Assembly (NCBI GenBank): GCA_014529385.2
Contig: CM043944.1
Location: 46,045,268-46,109,267 of the forward strand
DNA from: Adiantum capillus-veneris
Lineage: Eukaryota; Streptophyta; Polypodiopsida; Polypodiales; Pteridaceae
Reading direction: 5' to 3'
Length of the DNA stretch: 64,000 bases
Below, piece by piece: positions 46,801 through 56,700 of this stretch. Made by a program: the position numbers and the translations under genes. Every line of letters begins with the position of its first letter. The stretch's first letter is position 1. Below the pieces are notes generated by a model. The model ran no database searches. It was given only the letters and a program-made list of their open reading frames with translations, and was not told the origin of the DNA.

Positions 46801-49800
46801 TGGTTATGCTGCCAAAATTGGGTTAGAGTAGGGGAATTTCAGCCTGATAAAAGTGGGAGAGCGTGTAGAAGTTTACAGGTTTTTCTCAAGTGTAATAAGA
46901 ATAAAGGAATACCGAAAGGGGCGCCAGTCTTTGGGGCCAATTGGGTGTCGCTGTCTGCTTGGAAACGCTCTAGCTGCCGAGCCGTGTTTTATTTTGAAGT
47001 GTTGAATTCCAATCACAGGCTTATTCGTGAAGTTCCTTTGTGTTGTAAAGTTCAAGTAAAGTTAAACAGTGTAAAGATTGGGTGAGAGCTAAAGTCACCG
47101 CCTTTTAGCGAGATTACGGGCCGGTTTCAGGCACTCAGTCCATCCAGGGAATCAAACAGTCAAGGGGAGGTCACTCACACACAAAGCCTAGACGGAAAAT
47201 CAAAGGCTTAGAGCTTCATCACACATAATCCATTTTCAATGATCATTAAATGTACTTTATGCTTCCACGAGCACGTCACAAAGCATGCATGATGTGTGTG
47301 ATTTTAAGGAAACACAAATTCACAAAGGAGCGGTTTTCATAGAAAGCTTTTGTCTTTACACATCCATGTAGAGATTGAAGCTTTTGCTACGTCTATCATG
47401 GAGCTCTCACACTTTTACAATGAGCAAAAAGAATTTGTAATTAGAGGTAGTAGAAAGCTTTTGTCTTTACACATCCATGTAGAGCATTGAAGCTTTTGCT
47501 ACATCTATCATATGTATGCTAAAATTCTTTCAAAGAAGAAGATCATTGAGCCAAAGGTGGAGCTATCAAAGAAAAGCATGGACGAGCTGCAACGGTGGCA
47601 GCATCAATGAGTAGCAGGTAAAGAAGGGAGTAGGGAAGGTGCTATAGTAAAGGAACGATGACAACCATTAAGGATATTGGCTCTCCATCCAAAGGTCTGC
47701 TCTGCATGATGCCTTCAATGTGTCCGTGCATTCTTGCTTATACTGAGCAGGTCTCCATTTATTTTCTTGTGCTTTTTGTCCTAATTTTTGTAGGACTATA
47801 CCTACCTTTGTATTACAGGGCCTTAGATTGGCAATTCCACAGCTATGGTGTCTCAATCACCTCCAATGTGACATGAAACGTTTCGGGGTTTCGAGATTTT
47901 GGAAACGTTTCGTTTCAGAGCTCAAAGAAAGTGAAACACAGGTTTCGTTTTATGTGCATGTACCTATAATTATACATTGAATATACATACAAATTCACTT
48001 GTTAATGCATATGAAATACGAAAATCTAGATGTGAGACTTGAGTCACGAGTGAACAAGGTAAGTCAGTAGCCAGCCCGTAGCAACATAAAGGTAAATACG
48101 AGGGGCCAGGTTGACGTGTAATATTCACACACAGAGAGAGAAATTATTCGATGTGCGTGAGGGTCAAAAAATCTATTGATTTTTTTAAGTTGGCCTCTGT
48201 ACATGGCTTAAACAATCCGTAAATGGTTGGTTTGAGGTCAACTGGTCAAAAGGGGGCATAAAAAAAAGCCAATTCGTTTCGCCCATTTCGCCGAAATGTT
48301 TTGGGGTTTCAGGGGGGTCGAAACGCGTTTTTATGTCACTATGAGATTCAACTCTGACTTTTGCTTTGGAAGTGGCGACCAACTTGCATCGACTCTTTCT
48401 ACTATTTAGGTGAGGGTTACTTAACCCTCACTTAGACTTGGTTCTCTTTCCCCTTTGTCTGCCAAAAAAAAGGATGGGAGTGTTAGTAATATGTTTGATA
48501 ATAGAAAAGGTTGAGGAAATGCTTCGACTTGCAATTTCAGTTTTGCTGATTGCCAAAATGAGAGAATGTGTGTTTTTCTGACCGTAAGAAAGGAAGAGAT
48601 GTTGAGTGGTTGAAGTTCTGGTGCTTGTTGTATGATGAAAATGGAGGGCTTCACTCAATGATACCATCATGGATTTTAGGGAAGGGTCTTCCTTGCAGGT
48701 TTTTGCTTAATCTCTTAATTCTGGTCTGAGTTGGATCATGGATACTTATTGCTCACTAACTGTCCCACTCTGTTGGTCTGTTCTATTGCCAATGACTTTT
48801 GTGAAATTTTGGGAAGCTTTTTATTACAATTTGATGCTATGTAGTTCTCTGTATGCCATACTAGATGTAAGACTGGAGGTGGACTGCCTAGCTCAAATTT
48901 TTCTCTAAACCTGCCATTGACCAATTTATTGACTTGGGCTCGGGGTTTTCTCTATCCCTCACTTAGGCTTGGATTGTATGTGTTTTTCTACTTTAAAGAA
49001 CATGAGTGAGAGAAGGTAAACATTCTAAAGTGTTGATACTCTGCGGGTCAGTGATTGCTGTGGACTTCAATCATTGAGAGTTTGCTGATTTGGCAACATC
49101 TTAGCAGGTCATCTATAGCATTCTACATTTGTTTCACTTTTTTCTTCAAAAAAAACTATGCCTGGCTCACTGCATTTTTGAATGATTAACAATGTTTTAG
49201 CTTAATTTTCTTGATCACATCCTGTGCATGACTAACACTTGCTTGAATTACTTAGGAAGTCGTGATTACTGACATACTAATGTGTGATTGAACTTATTGA
49301 ACCTCAAGACAATAAGCTGATAGGGAATATAGCTTTTCCTCCCTTCTTAACATTTTAGTATTGGAGTTCCTCTGTTAACTGCTTACACTAATTTTTGACT
49401 GCACCTTAAAATTACCATGGCATTTTACTGTGAGAGGGTATGGGTTTTTAAACTGTGCATCTGGCATAATACTGAGGTGCCTTATGGTTAAAGAGAGGTT
49501 TTATTTGCTGGGCATGCAATCATGGGCACAAAAGAAGATGGGGTTGCCTTTATCAGTGCTACCTTAGATCCATGTCCTCATGTTGATCGACTGGTTGGTT
49601 GGATGTAAAGACACAACTAATCTGGCTTTGTAGTAAAAATCGGGAATGCTTTGACACGGTACATATTACTAAAAATCCGGGTTTGATAATGGCTTTCACT
49701 TAAATCTGTTAGTGCTACTTACCTCATTAAAACCCCTTTGTCCAAAGTACACATTTTTCACGTATTTATTAATAAGTGACTTTTGTTGGAAAAGTAGGTA

Positions 49801-50753
49801 GGGCAAATTGCTAAGAAACTATAAAAGAAACCCATTGGGCACTCAATAGAAGCAGAGTAGGCAGCAGAAGGTGGTGCAGCAAGTGTTGCATCTGGCAGGT
49901 GGGCTCTCTCTCGGCAATACCCTCGGCACCAGCAGCATCACCTAGCGTTTTTATCATCAGCCATCAAGACCCCAAATTCAGCCTGCGTTTTTGGTTCCCA
50001 GCCATCAACAGTTTGCAGATTCAGCTTCTAGCTTCAACAATCCCATTCCACAGTAGCAGATTGCCAGCGTTTGCAGTTTTTAGCCCAGATCTGCTAGCCA
50101 TCGATTTTTTCAGCCCTTAGCCTCGCCGATCCCACATCCCGTTGATTGCAAATCCTCGCCGTTTGTTCCCAGTTTCCAGCAATTGCATCAGCACTAAGTT
50201 CTCAGCCAAAAACAGCCAGCATTTTTGTATTCCCAGCCTTGCCCACATCGGTGGTTGCAGATCAGCCACATAGTGGCGTAGCGGTTGCAGATCAACAGTA
50301 GTTAGACCTAGCGTTTTCAGATTTCAGCCCCTAGTCTCGCGTCATCGTCTTGTCCTTGACGGTCATCGTCGTCGTCAGCATCGTTGTCGTTGTTGACATC
50401 TCATCGTCATCGACATAGTACCTCCAGTCCCCAACATCAGTACCGTCAGTACCTTCAATACCGAGCATCAGTAGCGTCAATACCCATTAGCATCAGCATC
50501 ATTGTAGTAGCATTTGTGCAAGAATAAAGGAAGTACTTGCTCAATACTTACTTTCATCTTTGGTCATCGTCGTCGTCAGCGTCGTCATCATCGACAAAGT
50601 ATCTCCAGTCCCCAGCATCAGTACCATCAGTACCTTCAGTACCCAGCATCATCAACATCATTGTGGTAGCATTTGTGCAACAATAAAGAAAGTACTTGCT
50701 TCGGCAACAGAGCAAGGGGGCCCTTGAGGGTTGGGACCCCACATCCCCGTGTC

Positions 50754-50793
<40 letters not shown>

Positions 50794-53700
50794 ATAGTAA
50801 CAGGGAATGGCCGTTTTCAGGTCTCCGTTCCCCGTTCCCATTCCAAGTTCCCGTTCCGAATCCCCGTTCCGTGTTTCAAATGTGAGTACCCGTAACAGGG
50901 AACGGCATTTTGTTCCGCGTTCCCGTTCCCCGTTTCCGTTCCTGGTAACTATGTCTCTCATGTCTCTCTTTTATTCAGTTCGGTTCGGTTCTTTCAAGTG
51001 AAGTAAGGTGTCCCTTTGTGTTTGTGTGCGGAGTACTAGATCCGAGCAAAATCCTTATTCTCTTTCGTTGCACCTGACATTGGGATCAGAGCTCTGTGTG
51101 CACTGCACTTGACATTGGTAATCATCAAGTACAAAGAACCTAAAGAAGAATCAAGAACCTCAAGAACCAAGAACCATCAAGAACCCAAGTTGAACCAAAG
51201 AACCCAAAGAACCTCTCCCAGTTCTTTTTTTCCTGAAGAGTCTGAGTCCCGACCATGGACTTACTAGATCCCGTCTTCATTGCCATGCCTTTGAAGGAAG
51301 ATTGACATCGGATATATGAAAACCCAGATCTTGAGTACCAAAAAATCTCCTAGCCTTGTATGTAGATATGGAAGGAGTTGGAGATAGGATCTCTTCTCCA
51401 TTTGCATTCGCATATAGCATGCATCCACTTCCGTAGACAAGAAACCCTTGGATTTTTCTCCGAGCACGCTTACCTTTCATCTTTACCCGCAATGTTTTCA
51501 CGACAGGACTATTCGGATGGTAGTGCTTGTTTGCAGGCAAAGTCAGCACGAAGGCTTGTATTCTGCAACAGTAGTAGGGCTACCTAGTAACTCATATGGT
51601 TGGTGTTTACATCGCAGCAGTACCTACATCCGTAGTATCCACCCGTTTGGAGGAATTTTCATTGGTGATGCAGCCACAACATCATAAGCATTCATCAGTC
51701 AGCATCAGAAGTACAGATAGAAGTTCGGCAGTTGTGCCTCACTTATAAGAGGGGGGGATGTTACGTGCGCACTTCACTTGCGCTACGTGGACATGCTTCT
51801 ACCATAGTCTAGCATGAGTCTTAGCTTAGGACTGAGCTTGGCACCTTTGTGAGCCTCTAGCAGGACGTGCATGTCCAGGCCGGTCACACTTGCATACCCT
51901 CTCTTGCACAGAACAATTATCCCATCATGAGCATTTTCCAAAGCATAGAACCCTTTTATTGAAAGTACAGATTTGTCACTTATTTATTAATGAGCGACTT
52001 TTGTTGCAAAAGTAGGTAGGGCAAATTGCTAAGAAACTATAAAAGAAACCCATTGGGCACTCAGTAGAGGTAGAGGAGGCAGCAGAAGGTGGTGCACCAA
52101 GTGTTGCACCCGGCAGGTGGTCGCTCTCTCGGCAGTACCCTCAACACCAGCAGCATCACCTAGCGTTTTTTATCATTAGCCATCAAAACGCCAAATTCAG
52201 CCAGTGTTTTTGGTTCCCAGCCATCAACGGTTTGCAGATTCAGCCTTTAGCTTCAATGATCCCATTCCACAGTAGCAGATTGCCAGCGTTTGTAGTTTTC
52301 AGCCCAGATCTGCCAGCCTTCGGTTTTTTCAGCCCCTAGCCTCGCCGATCCCGCACCCCTTTAGTTGTAGATCCTCGCCGTTTGTTCCTAGTTTCCAGCA
52401 GTTGCATCAACACTAAGGTCTCAGCCAGAAACAACCAGCGTTTTTGTATTCCTAGCCTTGCCCGCATCGATGGTTGGCAGATCAGCCCCGTAGTGGCGTA
52501 GCGGTTGCAGATCAACAGCAGGTAGACCTAGTGTTTTCAGATTTCAGCCCCTAGCCTCGCGTCGTCGTCTTGTTCATCGTCGTCGTCGTCATCGACATAG
52601 TACCTCCAGTCCCCAGCATCAGTACCATCAATACCTTCAGTACCCAGCATCAATTTCGTCAGTACCCATTAGCATCAGCATCATTGTAGTTGCATTTGTG
52701 CAAGAATAAAGAAAGTACTTGCTCTGGCAACAGAGCAAGGGGGGCCCTTGAGGGTTGGGACCCCACATCCCCGTGTCGTCTCTTTTCTCTCTCTCTCTCT
52801 TGTGTCTCTCTCTTTTATTCAATTCAGTTCAGTTCTTTCAAGTGAAGTAAGGTGTCCCTTTGTGTTTGTGTGTAGAGTACTAGATCCGAGCAAAATCCTT
52901 ATTCTCTTCCGTTGCACTTGACATTGGTATCAGAGCTCTGTGTGCGCTGCACCTGACATTGGTAATCATCAAGTACGAAGAACCTAAAGAAGAATCAAGA
53001 ACCATCAAGAACTCAAGTTGAACCAAAGAACCCAAAGAACCTCTCCTAGTTTGTCCCGACCATGGACTTACCAGATCCCATCTTCATTGCCATGCCTTTG
53101 AAGGAAGATCGGCATTGGATACACGAAAATCCAGATTTTGAGTACCAAGATCTCCTAGCCTTGTATGCGGATATGGAAGGACTTGAAGGCAGGATCCCTA
53201 ACCTCTTCTACATTTGCATTTGCATATAGCATGCATCCACTTCCGTCGACAAGAAACCCTTGGATTTTTCTTCGAGCACCCTTACCTTTCATCTTCACCC
53301 GCAATATTTTCACGACAGGACTATTCGGGTGGTAGTGCTTGCTTGCAGGCAAAGTCAACACGAAGGCTGGTATTCTGCGACAGTAGTAGGGCTACCTAGT
53401 AACTCATATGGTTGTGCTTACATTGCAGCAGTACCTACATCCGTAGTATCCACCCGTTTGGAGGAATTCTCATTGGTGATGCAACCACAACATCAGAAGC
53501 ATTCATCATTCAACATCAGAAGTACAGATAGAAGTTCGGCAGCTGTGCCTCACTTATAACAGGGGGGGATGCGCACTTCACTTGCGCTACGTGGACATGC
53601 TTCTGCCATAGTCTAGCATGAGTCTTCGCTTATGACTGAGCCTGGCACCTTTGTAAGCCTCTAGCAAGATGTGCATGTCCAGGCCGGTCACACTTGCATA

Positions 53701-56700
53701 CCCTCTCTTGCACATAACAATTATCCCATCATGAGCATTTTCCAAAGCATAGAACCCTTTTTTCAAAACTACATATTTTTCACTTATTTATTAATAAGTG
53801 ACTTTTGTTGGAAAAGTAGGTAGGGCAAATTGCTAAGAAACTATAAAAGAAACCCATTGGGCACTCAGTAGAGGTAGAGGAGGCAACAAAAGGTGGTGTA
53901 CCAAGTGTTGCACCCGGCAGGTGGTTGCTCTCTCGGCAGTACCCTCAACACCAGCAGCATCACCTAGCGTTTTTTATCATTAGCCATCAAAACGCCAAAT
54001 TCAGCCAGTGTTTTTGGTTCCTAGCCATCAACGGTTTGCAGATTCAGCCTTTAGATTCAATGATCCCATTCCACAGTAGCAGATTGCCAACGTTTGTAGT
54101 TTTCAGCCCAGATCTGCCAGCATTCGGTTTTTTCAGCCCTTAGTCTCGCTGATCCCGCACCCCTTTAGTTGCAGATCCTTGCCGTTTGTTCCCAGTTTCT
54201 AGCAGTTGCATCAGCACTAAGTTCTCAGCCTACTTAAGATCAAATTGAGACTCAAGGCGAGAACACTGATGTTTGATTGATTGAACGAATGCTTGAAAAC
54301 TGAGTACAACAGGCTCCTTATATAGGAGACGAAGAGACACAAATAAAAAGACACGTCTCATGGTGAAGAGACATGACTTTAGACGTAAAGACACATTCTT
54401 TCGGCGAAGAGGTAACCATTGGACGAAGAGTTGCAATCGTAGAGCGAGGGGGTGTGACGCTCTTGGCGAAGAGGCATGTCTCTTGAGCAAAAGGTCGTGA
54501 CCATCCAAGCGTAGAGGTCCTCCTTGGCATGGCACTTTGGGTATCTGCAACTAGGAGTAGATGTAATATTGTAACATAGTCACAATCATGACATTCCCTC
54601 CCGTTTAAAATGAGAGCCTTAGTTAAAGAAATGACTTTTGATGTTGATAGAACTGTGGAAAAGCATTGAATCTTTGAAAATCTTCAGTCTTTGAGTTATC
54701 TGAAACCTTTGTCTTGAACCTTTGCTTCTTGCGAAACCTTTTTGCTTTGACTACTAAATCCCATGTCATTGCATTTTTCAAAGACTTTTTAGAGGAATCT
54801 GACATAATCAGGCTGACTGCAACAAGAGATTGATCTTCAAAATCCTTCATACGATGTAAGACTTCGGGTGTAAGATCTTCCAATAACTGCGAAATATTTG
54901 GTGAAGAGGAAATCTTCTCAAGACATTCTTCAGAAAGGGTAACTTCATCTTTACGAATCATTGGAAAGGATTTTGTAACAAGAGATTGATCTTCAAAATC
55001 CTTCATGTGATGTAAGACTTCCGGTTTAAGATCTTCCAATAACTGCGAAACATTTGGTGAAGAGGAAATCTTCTCAAGACATTCTTCAGAAAGGGTAACT
55101 TCATCTTTACGAATCATTGGAGAGGATTTTGGATTGAGACTACAATCATCTTCCAATAATGCATCTCAAAATTCTTGAGATTTATCTTCAAAAACTGCCA
55201 CTTCATGACTTGCAATTGGCATATCATCATCCAACAAAGAATCAAAGAAAGCATAATCGCCTTCTGACTCGGAATCTACATTTATGTCGTTTTCTTTGTC
55301 AGGTAACGAAGTATCACTTAGAAAAACTTCTAGCTCAAAATCATCTTCGTCTTCATCGATTGATTCAGGAGAAGTTAATGAATTCAAAAATTCATCAATA
55401 ATTATTTCTGCATCCACATTGAAAATCATATTTGCTTCATAATCCATTGCATCATGTTGTTTGACTTGTACACATGAGGCTTGAATCACTTGTTCTGCAT
55501 GATACAGCCCGTGTAAAATCAATTCACGTCCATCTTTGGACAAATTGATAGTATGTCCGTGAAAGCTAATAGCTGGATCATACTAGAATAACCAATGTTG
55601 ACCAAGAATCATGTCGTATAGTAAGATAAAGGCATGACTTCGAAATCGAGTGTATCTGCATAATTTTGAATATCGAACTGCAATTGTCGAGCTGTCTCAT
55701 CACAAGTTAAAACTGAGCCATCTGCTAATTCCACATCATTGAGTTGGTAAGTCAAGCTGTTGAACTATTTGAGTGCTGACAAAATTATTCGAGCATCCGC
55801 TATCCACCAAAACATTGATGGAGCGCCATTGAGAGTTCCAAGAAGGCTTAGGACTTGCTTTGAGAGAGGCTCCAAAACTGAAGAACCACACTGAGCATGC
55901 TTCATAAGAATAGTTGTATCTGTTGAGACAAGAATTGTGTTGACTACAGATTTTCCTTTATCCTTAGCAGAATTTGATTATTCAGAATTCGATGATATTT
56001 CCGCGTTGGAATTTCTTTTCAAATTAGACGGATTTGATTTCTTTGGACATTGATACCATCTATGGTCACCACCACAAATTGTACATAATCCATCTTTCTT
56101 TGAAGTCAAAGAAGCATTTGACGAAGAACCTTGCTAAGGATTAGAACGCCGATCTTGTGGAGCATTTGAAGATCTGCTTTGAGATTGTCGATCTTGAGAG
56201 TAGAACCTTGAAGTTGAATAAGGCTCCGTTGCTTGCTGTCTGAACTGAGATTGTCGCTGTGGACTTTGGCAATAGCTTTCTCTGCGAACACGCTATGAAA
56301 AGCGAGCGCTGTTTGAAGATCGGTTGCCAAGGAGAAAATTCCGTGTAGGGCACTGATTATCGCCAAGATGTTCAACATAGACAATTGCAGCATCTAAGGT
56401 GGTAGGGTTGTATTTGTGCACATCGTCGTTCAAGGTTGGTTCAAGCCAGTCAATGGAACTGTGTAGTTTAATAGAGGGGCTGAGATCCTCTATCTCCAGA
56501 GTTAATCTCTGAAACTTTGTGATGTACGCAGCCAAGGAACCTGTCTGGCTCAGGTGGCGAAGAGAGGACCGGGCATGAAAATCCGCATTGGCGGTTTGAA
56601 CACCTTGCGAATAGCACACCAGAATTTATCCCAGGAAGGTGCGTGTTTAACGTCAGCAACCCGTCGTTGCCACCAAAGAAATGCTGTGTCCTTGAGCAGA

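Noticed and set aside
50340-50700. GTC/GTCGTC-rich stretches as coding (Asp-rich) sequence
   Set aside because: They lie inside an LTR and vary in copy number between LTR 1 and LTR 2, as expected for simple repeats.
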